A DNA stretch of 7,888 bases from Prevotella sp. CAG:1185 (lineage in GTDB: Bacteria > Bacteroidota > Bacteroidia > Bacteroidales > Bacteroidaceae), in the NCBI GenBank assembly GCA_000436695.1, contig HF992629.1, forward strand, positions 1-7,888, read 5' to 3'. Position 1 is the stretch's first letter; every line of letters starts with the position of its first letter. The translations under genes and the position numbers were made by a program. Positions 1 to 6,491 of the stretch are shown piece by piece. The notes below the pieces were generated by a model. It saw only the letters and a program-made list of their open reading frames with translations. It was not told the DNA's origin and did not search any database.

Positions 1-846
1 ATTCTATCTCTTGGTAAGAGATGGACATCGTTTTTCATAAAAATCCTTACACCTTATTATATTTATATATATAGGCCAATATTATTTAATATTGACATTT
101 GTTTCAGTATTTTGTTTTTACATTTCTTTATTATTTGCATGCAAGTCATACATGCGATACTAATACCTTATTTAAAAATAACATTTAGCATGTTATTTCT
201 CCACTGAATGTATGGCAACAAGCTTTAATGATTTTAAAGGCCGGATACGAACATCAGGCAAGACGGAGAGCAGGCGGCACATAATCAATCGCGTTGGCTA
301 CATCTGTACCGCCCGACCAATTAAATTAAGGCGATTAGCATTGGCGTCAAGACAGCCATGACACTCCCCTGCCCCGTCATCCTACATCGCCACACACAAC
401 TTTGCCGTTTTAAAGAAATAAGTCTACGGTTTACGCACAAAAAGTGGCCGAGTTTTGATGCAAAAGTGGCCGAGTTACGGGTCGTAAACGGGCCATTAAC
501 AGTTTGAAAGTAGACACATGATATTTGGTTAACAAAATAGCATTATTCTATATTGTACATTTAAATGTATAAGCATTATCATATAAAAATGTTACGATCT
601 TCAGGGCGTTTTTATTGATACACATTTCAAAAGGGGTAAATCTATTAAATATTTCACCACCTTACATACATGAGTAATGCCCGAAAACGATGAATAAAGA
701 AAAAGATGCGGAATGGGAAGAAGAGTAAAAGCTAAGGCAACAGACGAGGTTTCTGGTGGCTAAAATGTCATCAATGATGTATGTTGCATACTAATAAAAA
801 AGATAAGCCGATAAACACTTTACCGCAAGACAGGCTTAACTATATG
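1..846. other. Gene-free intergenic region with possible mobile-element debris
   Basis: No ORF here has a recognisable family, signal peptide or convincing coding character. The first 240 bases are very AT-rich. About 240-410 is more GC-rich and resembles decayed sequence; on the minus strand it holds a 29-codon ORF (193-282) that I do not recognise. A small perfect hairpin lies at 6-22 (7-bp stem, GGT loop). Short plus-strand ORFs at 670-693 and 690-728 overlap as ATGA but code for only 7 and 12 residues. The only structured signal is the pair of direct repeats at 440-476, annotated separately. An ORF of 67 codons from 781 runs through the cotH-like gene's terminator and into its 3' end, so it is not credible as a gene. 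Confidence 0.6.
440..476 (+). repeat. Two 15-bp direct repeats, resembling an IS21-type terminal repeat
   Basis: The sequence AAAAGTGGCCGAGTT occurs exactly at 440-454 and again at 462-476, a period of 22 bp or about two helical turns. IS21-family ends typically carry several short direct repeats containing an (A)n-GTG(A/G)CC-like core, and this pair fits that pattern. The forward orientation suggests a left end with the element body to the right, but no istA or istB coding sequence follows. If the assignment is right, this is a solo or decayed end. The repeats are seen directly; the IS21 assignment is inference. Confidence 0.4.
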
Positions 847-892
847 AAAAAGGCGCAATACATCATGCCAAACATTTATGATGTATTGCGCC
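847..892 (-). terminator. Rho-independent terminator of the cotH-like gene
   Basis: A perfect 15-bp inverted repeat (852-866 and 878-892) encloses an 11-nt loop. Read on the minus strand, the GC-rich base of the stem (GGCGC/GCGCC) is followed directly by five T residues (851-847). The hairpin begins 53 nt after the stop codon of the minus-strand gene ending at 945, so it most likely terminates that transcript. Confidence 0.9.
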
Positions 893-944
893 AAGCCGGA
901 CACATACTTAATCTTTATATGCCGGAGGTATTATTTGTAAGAAG

Positions 945-2405
945 TTATTTCTTCAATATTTTCTGCGACGAGCCGTCGTCATAACGCACAACGTATACAC
1001 CTTTGGACAGATTATCGATACCGGTGCTGCACTGTCTGCCGTATACATCATAAACGGCAACTATACTGCGGGGAAGGGTAAATTCGGTTGTCTGACTTAT
1101 ACCTGATGTCTGAAGATTTTCTATCATGCTGTCCAAGCAGGCTATTCTCTTTCCTATTTTGTCATTAATTTCATCAATCTGAGACTGCAGACTGTTGGCA
1201 CATTCTGTGGGATATACCGTTTTATGCAGGTTCATGCTTTCTTCGAGCGCACCACCATAAGCCTGTGCCACAGAGTCGAGAGCGTTTGCTACGGTTTCAG
1301 CCAATGTTGGTTTTATGCTCTCCCACTGATTTTTATATTCGGCAACAAACTTCCCGTTATTGAAGAGCTGCGGATAATAGAAGTAATCCAGCCTGTGCAT
1401 AGAGCTCCAACTGTCGTAGGCGTCGGTCTTGAACGAGGAATCAAAATCCCACAGCGGGCCCATCATCAGTTTTGTTGAATACGGATTGCTCTCATCATAG
1501 TCATGCTTATACATATACATGTTTGTGCCTGCCGCATCGTCAGAATTAAGAATGTCGTGCACAAGTATCCATTTGGCAAACGAGGCAAGGTCTATGTATT
1601 CGTCGATATCCGCGCCCGAATAAAGAGCATCTTCAAAATCATTAATGTATGTCTGTATATTGCCCGTTATGGCGTCATCCACGTCTTCTGCGTCAGGATA
1701 CTTGTAAGTCCACCCCATGACAGAGTTCTGATGGCCGGTTTTAAAATACAGGTCTTCGTTCCACCAATAGGCATCGTTCTCTATAAGATAGCCCGACTTC
1801 TTGATGTCAACTCTTTTGTCGCCGCGCTCTATGGCATCTGTAAGATAATACATTCCCATATACTTGCCGTTCATGACAAGATTGACGAATGTATAGCCTG
1901 GAGTCCACTCCAGTCCGACATACTTGCTCAAGGCAAAACCTAGTACATTGAGGATGTTGCTCTCAGAATTGGCAAAGCCAGGATTCCATGTGCTTATCTT
2001 CAGCATGTTCCAGTCTTTCTCCTTATAGTCTTCATCACCACGAAAAAGCATGTCAAACTTCTTCGACAGCTTCAGTTTGTAAGGTTTCTGTCCTTCTGAC
2101 GCACCTGTGCTGTTACCGCGTATTTTCATTCTCACGCCCGACTCGTCCTTAACATATTCGCCAGAGTCATAAAGCGTGTCTGTACCAAGAGTCATCACCA
2201 GTCTTCCGGCAACATATTCGTTGGCCGTGATACCGGTTCCTACACATCCTTCAGGCGGATAAACGATGTCGCATGTAGGAAAGTCTCCGTTCTCGGTTGT
2301 AACAGTAAGTAATGGGATGTCAGGCCATTTGTCAGTAACGTTACTTTTTGCATTGGTAAATGTAAAGACAGAGACAATGCAAATAAAAAGTCCTTTTTTA
2401 GTCAT
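945..2405 (-). CDS. Secreted CotH-kinase-family protein with T9SS-like C-terminal tail
   Basis: A 486-residue protein with an N-terminal signal peptide (about residues 1-19; Lys-Lys, hydrophobic stretch, cleavage near Asn18-Ala19). CotH-family landmarks are visible: RGNST at 96-100 followed by KPYKLKL at 107-113, the VMNGKYMGMYYL segment around 177-188, and GPLWDFD at 316-322 with the family's conserved acidic residues. Family members are atypical protein kinases; Bacillus CotH phosphorylates spore-coat proteins. The substrate here is unknown. The last 36 residues (451-486) have a YDVYGR start, a KGVYVVR strand and a KILKK end, resembling a type A type IX secretion sorting domain, so export to the cell surface is likely. 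The ATG at 2405 is followed at once by the signal peptide, and its leader is AT-rich without a Shine-Dalgarno site. The gene lies downstream of kduD but behind that gene's terminator. The family call is firm; kinase activity is inferred. Confidence 0.88.
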   Translation of the reverse strand: MTKKGLFICIVSVFTFTNAKSNVTDKWPDIPLLTVTTENGDFPTCDIVYPPEGCVGTGITANEYVAGRLVMTLGTDTLYDSGEYVKDESGVRMKIRGNSTGASEGQKPYKLKLSKKFDMLFRGDEDYKEKDWNMLKISTWNPGFANSESNILNVLGFALSKYVGLEWTPGYTFVNLVMNGKYMGMYYLTDAIERGDKRVDIKKSGYLIENDAYWWNEDLYFKTGHQNSVMGWTYKYPDAEDVDDAITGNIQTYINDFEDALYSGADIDEYIDLASFAKWILVHDILNSDDAAGTNMYMYKHDYDESNPYSTKLMMGPLWDFDSSFKTDAYDSWSSMHRLDYFYYPQLFNNGKFVAEYKNQWESIKPTLAETVANALDSVAQAYGGALEESMNLHKTVYPTECANSLQSQIDEINDKIGKRIACLDSMIENLQTSGISQTTEFTLPRSIVAVYDVYGRQCSTGIDNLSKGVYVVRYDDGSSQKILKK

Positions 2406-2496
2406 AATTATTGGTTTTTCAGGTTATATTGTTTTTATTAAGTCATTTCAAATCTTCTCTTGTGGTGCTTGCGCAGACACTGCATATTGTCTGACT

Positions 2497-2550
2497 TGTA
2501 AAAGAAATACGGAACACGCAGGCCGCATTGTGCCTGCATATTCCGTATTT
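2497..2550 (-). terminator. Rho-independent terminator of kduD
   Basis: A two-part stem: a 10-bp outer stem (2505-2514 with 2541-2550), a 3x3 internal loop, and a 6-bp GC-rich inner stem (2518-2523 with 2532-2537) with an 8-nt loop. On the minus strand the hairpin runs into a T-rich tract (TTTCTTTT) at its base. It begins 10 nt after the kduD stop codon. It separates kduD from the cotH-like gene. Confidence 0.85.
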
Positions 2551-2560
2551 ATGTCATTCA

Positions 2561-3364
2561 TCATGGCTGCTTGCCGATGTATGCAAGTATACCGCCGTCA
2601 ACGTAAAGGATGTGGCCGTTTACGAAATCGGAAGCGTCTGAAGCGAGGAACACTGCAGGGCCCATAAGGTCTTCAGGCGTGCCCCAGCGTGCGGCAGGAG
2701 TCTTAGATACGATGAAGCTGTCGAACGGATGGCGGCTGCCGTCCGGCTGACGCTCGCGCAAAGGTGCAGTCTGAGGAGTGGCGATGTAGCCCGGACCGAT
2801 GCCGTTGCACTGTATGTTGTGCTCGCCAAACTCAGAGCAGATGTTGCGTGTAAGCATCTTCAGTCCGCCCTTGGCTGCTGCGTATGCCGAAACAGTCTCG
2901 CGGCCCAGCTCGCTCATCATTGAGCATACGTTGATAATCTTGCCGTGGCCTTTCTTTATCATGCCCGGTATTACGGCCTTAGACACGATGAAAGGTGCGT
3001 TAAGGTCGATGTCGACAACCTGACGGAAGTCCTCAACCGACATTTCTGTCATAGGTATACGCTTGATTATGCCGGCGTTGTTAACGAGGATGTCTATCGT
3101 GCCGAGTTCTTTCTCTATGTCGGCAACCATAGCCTTCACCTCGTCCTCTTTAGTAACGTCGCAGATATATCCTTTTGCGTCGATGCCCTTAGCCTTATAG
3201 TCGGCCAGAGCCTGATCCATGTGTTTCTGTGAGCGGCAGTTGAACGCAATCTTTGCGCCTGCCTGTGCGTAGGCCTCAGCGATGGCGAAGCCAATTCCGT
3301 AAGCGGCTCCTGTAACCAGCGCCACTTTTCCTTCAAGTGAGAATTTTTTTGAGAATGTATCCAT
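2561..3364 (-). CDS. kduD: 2-dehydro-3-deoxy-D-gluconate 5-dehydrogenase (SDR family)
   Basis: A cytoplasmic short-chain dehydrogenase/reductase of 267 residues. In the Kdu pathway KduD interconverts 2,5-diketo-3-deoxygluconate and 2-keto-3-deoxygluconate with NAD(H), the step after KduI in catabolism of unsaturated uronates from pectin or glycosaminoglycans. SDR landmarks in order: cofactor-binding TGAAYGIG (18-25), NNAG (95-98), catalytic Ser148, Tyr161 and Lys165 in YAAAK, then PGYIAT (191-196). The length suits a classical SDR and is slightly longer than the roughly 253-residue E. coli KduD. The start at 3364 places the Rossmann glycine motif at the expected distance from the N-terminus. 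The SDR family alone would leave the substrate open (gluconate 5-dehydrogenase is a common alternative label), but the neighbouring kduI on the same strand makes kduD the better call. The 191-bp gap to kduI contains an unusual repeat structure. Confidence 0.88.
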   Translation of the reverse strand: MDTFSKKFSLEGKVALVTGAAYGIGFAIAEAYAQAGAKIAFNCRSQKHMDQALADYKAKGIDAKGYICDVTKEDEVKAMVADIEKELGTIDILVNNAGIIKRIPMTEMSVEDFRQVVDIDLNAPFIVSKAVIPGMIKKGHGKIINVCSMMSELGRETVSAYAAAKGGLKMLTRNICSEFGEHNIQCNGIGPGYIATPQTAPLRERQPDGSRHPFDSFIVSKTPAARWGTPEDLMGPAVFLASDASDFVNGHILYVDGGILAYIGKQP

Positions 3365-3385
3365 AGGTTTGTTCTTTTTATGTAG

Positions 3386-3543
3386 GAGTTATAGTAGTTA
3401 AAAGTAGTTACCGCTCACAGCTGTGAGCTTAGGAGTTAAAGTCAAATGTCTTGCTGCTTTTAATCTATATAAACCAAGTTGCCGGCTTAAGGCGACAATG
3501 CATTTGACTTTAACTCCTTTAACTACTCTAACTTCTTTAACTA
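3386..3543. repeat. Symmetric intergenic repeat element between kduI and kduD
   Basis: An 18-bp perfect inverted repeat (AGGAGTTAAAGTCAAATG at 3431-3448 and its complement at 3501-3518) flanks a 52-bp spacer. Overlapping the right arm, four 9-bp units run head to tail at 3508-3543 (CTTTAACTC, CTTTAACTA, CTCTAACTT, CTTTAACTA). Inverted relatives of the same unit occur on the left at 3386-3410 and within the left arm at 3433-3441. The whole is therefore a long imperfect palindrome built from one short unit. The spacer contains a further weak stem (3478-3483 with 3491-3496, one G-T pair). It could be a MITE or REP-like repeat, an intercistronic RNA structure affecting kduD expression, or a small invertible segment. 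The sequence alone does not decide between these. Confidence 0.8.
3413..3428. repeat. Perfect 16-bp palindrome upstream of kduD
   Basis: GCTCACAGCTGTGAGC is a gapless perfect palindrome lying 48 bp upstream of the kduD start, just outside the left arm of the larger inverted repeat. It interrupts the run of 9-bp repeat units. A gapless palindrome of this length suits a dimeric repressor operator, or a cruciform in a mobile repeat. No regulator for it is visible in the window. Confidence 0.7.
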
Positions 3544-3555
3544 CTGAAATATACT

Positions 3556-4401
3556 TTATTTCAAATCCGTTATCTTAGAGAAGTCCTGGTCGCCGTAGTC
3601 CTGGTTCTCGCCGCCCATACCCCAGATAAAGGTATAGTTGTGAGTGGCAGCGGCGCTGTGGATGCTCCATTCAGGAGACAGAACTGCCTGGTCGCCCTTC
3701 ATCCAGATGTGACGTGTCTCGTCGATTTGTCCCATGAAGTGACATACGGCCTGGTCCTCGGGCACTTCAAAGTAGAAGTAAGCCTCCATGCGGCGGCTGT
3801 GAACGTGAGCCGGCATGGTGTTCCATACGCTGCCTGTGGCAAGCTCTGTCATACCCATCTGCAGCTGGCATGTGGGCAATACCTGTGAAACTATCATCTT
3901 GTTGATGTCGCGCTCGTTGCTCATCTCGAGCGAGCCCATGTGAGCTACAACGGCGTCGGCCTTTGTAATCTTCTTGCATGGATACTCCTTGTGGGCAGTA
4001 ACGCTGTTGAAATAGAATTTAGCGGGGTTCTGCGGGTCCTTGCTGCTGAAGAACACGTCGCGGTCGCCGCGGCCGATATATAGAGCCTCCTTGAATCCGA
4101 GAGTGAATGTCTCGTCGCCAACCTTCACTACGCCCTCGCCCTGGCCTACATTGAATATTCCGACCTCACGGCGTGTTGTAAAGTAGTCGGCCTTAAGCGG
4201 GTCGATAGCCTCGAGCTTAAGTTCCTCGTTGACCGGCATTGCGCCGCCCACAACCATACGGTCGTACATAGAGTAAACCATATTTACCTCGTCAGCCGCA
4301 AAAACTTTCTCGATAAGGAAGTCACGGCGTATTCTCTTGGTGTCATAGCTTTTTGCATCCTCCGGATGCGCTGCATAGCGAATTTCGTAATTTGTTTTCA
4401 T
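3556..4401 (-). CDS. kduI: 5-dehydro-4-deoxy-D-glucuronate isomerase
   Basis: A cytoplasmic cupin-fold isomerase of 281 residues. KduI converts 4-deoxy-L-threo-5-hexosulose uronate, from unsaturated galacturonate or glucuronate, to 2,5-diketo-3-deoxygluconate, which KduD then reduces. The zinc site of the family (His196, His198, Glu203, His245 in E. coli) appears here as His199, His201 and Glu206 in HVHSRRME, and His248 in WSIH, a constant shift of three residues. The start at 4401 gives the family's length (about 280) and the expected MKTNYEIRY-type N-terminus. An in-frame ATG 21 codons upstream (4464) lies inside the promoter box at 4462-4469 and is rejected. The downstream gene is kduD on the same strand. 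Function is strongly supported by the metal ligands, the length and the neighbour. Confidence 0.95.
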   Translation of the reverse strand: MKTNYEIRYAAHPEDAKSYDTKRIRRDFLIEKVFAADEVNMVYSMYDRMVVGGAMPVNEELKLEAIDPLKADYFTTRREVGIFNVGQGEGVVKVGDETFTLGFKEALYIGRGDRDVFFSSKDPQNPAKFYFNSVTAHKEYPCKKITKADAVVAHMGSLEMSNERDINKMIVSQVLPTCQLQMGMTELATGSVWNTMPAHVHSRRMEAYFYFEVPEDQAVCHFMGQIDETRHIWMKGDQAVLSPEWSIHSAAATHNYTFIWGMGGENQDYGDQDFSKITDLK

Positions 4402-4461
4402 AAATGTATTTGTTATAGTATCTCTCATTAAAAATTGCACGGCAAAATATTGTCTGCCTTG

Positions 4462-4493
4462 CAAAGATACAAAAAATATGTCATGCCGTCAGA
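4462..4493 (-). promoter_or_regulatory. Bacteroidetes-type promoter of kduI
   Basis: On the minus strand TATCTTTG (4469-4462) matches the Bacteroidetes sigma-ABfr -7 consensus TAnnTTTG exactly. A TCTG at 4493-4490, 20 nt further upstream, is a 3-of-4 match to the -33 TTTG box. This predicts a start near 4455 and a leader of about 54 nt to the ATG at 4401. The spacing and perfect -7 box make this the best promoter in the window. Confidence 0.7.
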
Positions 4494-4521
4494 TTTTTAT
4501 ACATGATTTAAGTTTAAAAGC

Positions 4522-4549
4522 ATATATAATTGCAAAAAAAATTATATAT
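4522..4549. promoter_or_regulatory. AT-rich 10-bp inverted repeat in the divergent intergenic region
   Basis: ATATATAATT (4522-4531) and its exact complement AATTATATAT (4540-4549) are separated by 8 bp. The site lies about 30 bp upstream of the kduI -33 box, a typical position for an activator or repressor site. It also overlaps a plus-strand TATATTTG (4545-4552), which matches the -7 consensus but has no suitably spaced -33 box. The role is inferred from position; AT-rich repeats of this size can occur by chance. Confidence 0.35.
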
Positions 4550-4552
4550 TTG

Positions 4553-4842
4553 CCACATGAAACTAAAAATTATCTGCCTATGGTGAAAAAATGAAAATAA
4601 ACTTACAACGACTAAAGATATATAGTGCTCGCTTTTTTTTACATATTTCCTGCAATCTTTTAGAGAATTGATTACCACAGCAAAAACGTAGAGACGCTTA
4701 TACTTCACTGAAGTGTGATATTTAAAATCTTATTGACAAGGTGATGCGGAACGTAATTTAGAATGAGCGCGGGCCTGGCACCTGTATTTTCAACAGTGTG
4801 CAAGACTTTACTGGGAATGAAACTTTAATACATATTGTTAAA
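4553..4842. other. Remaining leader and intergenic sequence before the lipoprotein gene
   Basis: No gene is supported here. A short imperfect palindrome (ACTTCA, one base, TGAAGT) lies at 4702-4714. A hairpin with one bulge can form between about 4780 and 4801 but lacks a T tract. A 9-codon plus-strand ORF at 4558-4587 and a minus-strand ORF at 4514-4708 lack any support. Confidence 0.5.
4733..4761 (+). promoter_or_regulatory. Possible promoter of the lipoprotein-barrel operon
   Basis: TTG at 4733-4735 (within TTGACA) is followed after 18 bp by TAATTTAG at 4754-4761, which differs from the Bacteroidetes TAnnTTTG box in its seventh base (A for T). This would give a leader of roughly 75 nt before the ATG at 4843. 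The match is imperfect and is offered only as the best candidate in the region. Confidence 0.3.
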
Positions 4843-5361
4843 ATGAAGAATCTTAATAAAAAATTATTTGGGAATATTCTGGTTATTTTATTGGCGATAA
4901 TATCCGGAATGACATTTTCATCCTGCAGCAGCGACGAAGAAAACAGCATTGAGAATGAAATTTTTGTATACCTGCAAGGCGAATGGGTTACTACCCACAT
5001 AAGTGAAGAAGACCATTTTATGCCAACCGACGGACAGTATCCTGTTGATTACAGCACAGACAAAGACATTACATCTGCTGATGACGAAGACTATACTGTA
5101 ATCCGTTTTGACAAAAACAGCATGTGTACGCTGCTCGCATCAGGCTCTAAGGACGACATGGCCGAACTGCCAATGTCGGCAAGATTCAAGTTGGATGGCT
5201 ACAAACTGTCTTGTCCGTTATTCTATGGTGACTTCACAAAATATGTCACCATCACAATGAAGTCTGACAATGAAATGGTGATGACACTCATTGACAACGG
5301 CACCGACTCAAGCGGAACCACACAATACACACAAATCACAACATTCAAGAGGTATAACTAA
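4843..5361 (+). CDS. Putative surface lipoprotein, possibly lipocalin-like
   Basis: A 172-residue lipoprotein precursor. The start at 4843 is chosen because it directly precedes a typical lipoprotein signal: Lys-rich n-region, hydrophobic stretch (about 9-24), then FSSC with the lipidated Cys28. The GTG 15 codons upstream would add a non-signal extension. Residues after the Cys (Ser-Ser-Asp-Glu-Glu) resemble the acidic export signal that sends Bacteroidetes lipoproteins to the outer face of the outer membrane. The mature part has LQGEW near its start and repeated short beta strands ending in TTFKRYN. This is reminiscent of the lipocalin-like domains common in Bacteroidales lipoproteins, where a Gly-x-Trp opens the barrel. 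I do not recognise a specific family or ligand. The next gene starts 18 bp after the stop, so the two are probably co-transcribed and may act together at the outer membrane. Confidence 0.75.
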   Translation: MKNLNKKLFGNILVILLAIISGMTFSSCSSDEENSIENEIFVYLQGEWVTTHISEEDHFMPTDGQYPVDYSTDKDITSADDEDYTVIRFDKNSMCTLLASGSKDDMAELPMSARFKLDGYKLSCPLFYGDFTKYVTITMKSDNEMVMTLIDNGTDSSGTTQYTQITTFKRYN

Positions 5362-5379
5362 AACATTAACAAACTTATT

Positions 5380-6261
5380 ATGAAAAAGATGTTACTCACT
5401 GTCTGCATAATGATGGTATGCGGACAATTATTCGCACAGTCAAACGACAGCTTGCAGACCGGCATCGACTCTGTTGCTGCCGAAGGACAAAAAGATTATC
5501 TTCAGACGAGCGACAGCATACAGACACAAATCGAACCACTTGCTGCCGAAGAACAAAAAGATTATCATCAATCGAATGACAGCTTACAGACGCGAATCGA
5601 CTCACTTGAGAATGAGATTAAGACACTGTCAGCCAGCATTAAAGAAAAGGATACCGAAACAGAGAAAAAGGAAAAAGACCATTCTGTATGGGGACGCAAG
5701 AAGTTTCTCTCTATCGGATACGTCAGCCAGACTCTCTCTCCTAACTACGGAGACGACCTGAAAGGCAGTTTCGGCGTGTCATTGGTAAGCGGCCGCACAA
5801 TATATCTGCACAAGAAACCGCTGTGGAACAGAGTGAAATTTGCCATTGACCTGGGTTGCGATATCAACTACACAAAGTATAAGGATTATGATGAAGAATA
5901 CAACGACTACTATGAGGACGAGGAAACTCCGTCGTTGATCTCTGGCATGCACCAGTGTGATATAGGTTTCGTTATAGGCCCGTCGATAACAGTAAACCCT
6001 GTAGGCGACCTTAGAGTGTCTGCATATTTCCGCTTTGTTCCGTCTTACTCTATGCTCATTATCGACGATGAGGTTAACGGCAGCTACGTTTCGTTCTTCA
6101 CTTACGGCGGCGAGGTGTCATGGAAAGCTATCGGCATAGGAGTTGAAGGAAGATTCGGCAACGGCAAATACGGCGCCATCATGTCGGACGATGATGTAAG
6201 CGACATCAAGCAGAAATACTCAACAACATCATTCAGAGCATATCTCTGCTTCCGTTTCTAA
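5380..6261 (+). CDS. Predicted outer-membrane beta-barrel with N-terminal 22-residue repeats
   Basis: A 293-residue protein of unknown function. A signal peptide covers residues 1-20 (cleavage after FAQ). Residues 22-80 contain three tandem copies of a 22-residue unit with the marker S-(L/I)-Q-T at 24, 46 and 68; the third copy is partial. They run into a charged, probably coiled-coil stretch to about residue 100. From WGRKKF (104-109) onward, alternating polar and hydrophobic strands and a final aromatic FRAYLCFRF with C-terminal Phe match an outer-membrane barrel. An acidic Tyr-rich insert (about 165-185) may be a surface loop. It follows the lipoprotein gene by 18 bp, which suggests a two-component envelope unit. 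The barrel is inferred from the pattern; the periplasmic coiled coil could bind peptidoglycan or oligomerise, but nothing in the sequence settles this. Confidence 0.75.
   Translation: MKKMLLTVCIMMVCGQLFAQSNDSLQTGIDSVAAEGQKDYLQTSDSIQTQIEPLAAEEQKDYHQSNDSLQTRIDSLENEIKTLSASIKEKDTETEKKEKDHSVWGRKKFLSIGYVSQTLSPNYGDDLKGSFGVSLVSGRTIYLHKKPLWNRVKFAIDLGCDINYTKYKDYDEEYNDYYEDEETPSLISGMHQCDIGFVIGPSITVNPVGDLRVSAYFRFVPSYSMLIIDDEVNGSYVSFFTYGGEVSWKAIGIGVEGRFGNGKYGAIMSDDDVSDIKQKYSTTSFRAYLCFRF
5443..5619 (+). repeat. 66-bp tandem repeats inside the barrel gene
   Basis: Units at 5443-5508 and 5509-5574 and a partial unit at 5575-5619 encode 22-residue repeats. Nucleotide similarity is clear in the GCTGCCGAAG and CAAAAAGATTATC stretches of the first two units. 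The length is an exact codon multiple, so gain or loss of a unit keeps the frame. The third unit diverges after its first 11 or so codons. Confidence 0.75.
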
Positions 6262-6360
6262 TGCCCCGACGATTAGTTGACGGAAAAGAATATGCGTCAT
6301 AAAACACAGATTAATATCCAGACATAACACTAAAACGTACAAAATAAAAACCAAGAGGGT

Positions 6361-6402
6361 GTGTCAAAATGTATGTTAATGTACATTTTGATGCACTTTT
6401 TT
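6361..6402 (+). terminator. Hairpin plus T6, probable terminator of the lipoprotein-barrel operon
   Basis: A 10-bp perfect stem (6364-6373 with 6382-6391) with an 8-nt loop is extended by GTG/CAC (6361-6363 with 6394-6396) across a 2-nt bulge. It is followed by six T residues (6397-6402). Position and polarity fit termination of the operon ending at 6261. The same sequence may also be the tip of an insertion sequence (next entry); the roles are compatible. Confidence 0.6.
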
Positions 6403-6453
6403 CATTTTGTGGAAAAAGACCCGTACTTTCACAAGCTCGGGCCTTTGTTGTCT

Positions 6454-6491
6454 CCTAAAGTTTTTGTAACTTTAGGAAAAATCAAAGTTAC
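6454..6491 (+). promoter_or_regulatory. Two overlapping, mutually exclusive hairpins before a short ORF
   Basis: CCTAAAGTT (6454-6462) pairs perfectly with AACTTTAGG (6468-6476). GTAACTTT (6466-6473) pairs perfectly with AAAGTTAC (6484-6491). The segment 6468-6473 is shared, so only one hairpin can form at a time. The second ends directly at the ATG at 6492, where it could occlude initiation. Such structures often shield transposase genes from read-through translation. Confidence 0.6.

Noticed and set aside
6..35. Hairpin at 6-22 with T5 downstream as a terminator
   Set aside because: The stem is only 7 bp with a 3-nt loop, the T run is 8 nt away, and no upstream gene is visible.
781..984. 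67-codon plus-strand ORF
   Set aside because: It spans the 15-bp terminator hairpin and the 3' end of the cotH-like gene on the other strand; it has no family features.
1503..1943. 146-codon plus-strand ORF
   Set aside because: It is a shadow on the opposite strand of the well-supported CotH-family gene.
3508..3543. Possible CRISPR array
   Set aside because: The four 9-bp units are directly adjacent with no spacers and are far too short for CRISPR repeats.
4402..4464. Longer kduI start at 4464
   Set aside because: That ATG sits inside the predicted -7 box, and the family length and N-terminus fit the start at 4401.
4514..4708. 64-codon minus-strand ORF
   Set aside because: It is an AT-rich intergenic ORF with no recognised motif, and it overlaps likely regulatory sequence.
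4780..4801. Hairpin before the lipoprotein gene as a riboswitch or terminator
   Set aside because: It is a single bulged stem without a T tract or any known aptamer features.
4798..4842. GTG start adding 15 codons to the lipoprotein
   Set aside because: It would place a polar extension ahead of a complete lipoprotein signal that begins at the ATG at 4843.
6278..6299. Terminator directly after the barrel gene
   Set aside because: The stem is only 5 bp with a 12-nt loop and no T tract; the hairpin at 6361-6402 is much better.
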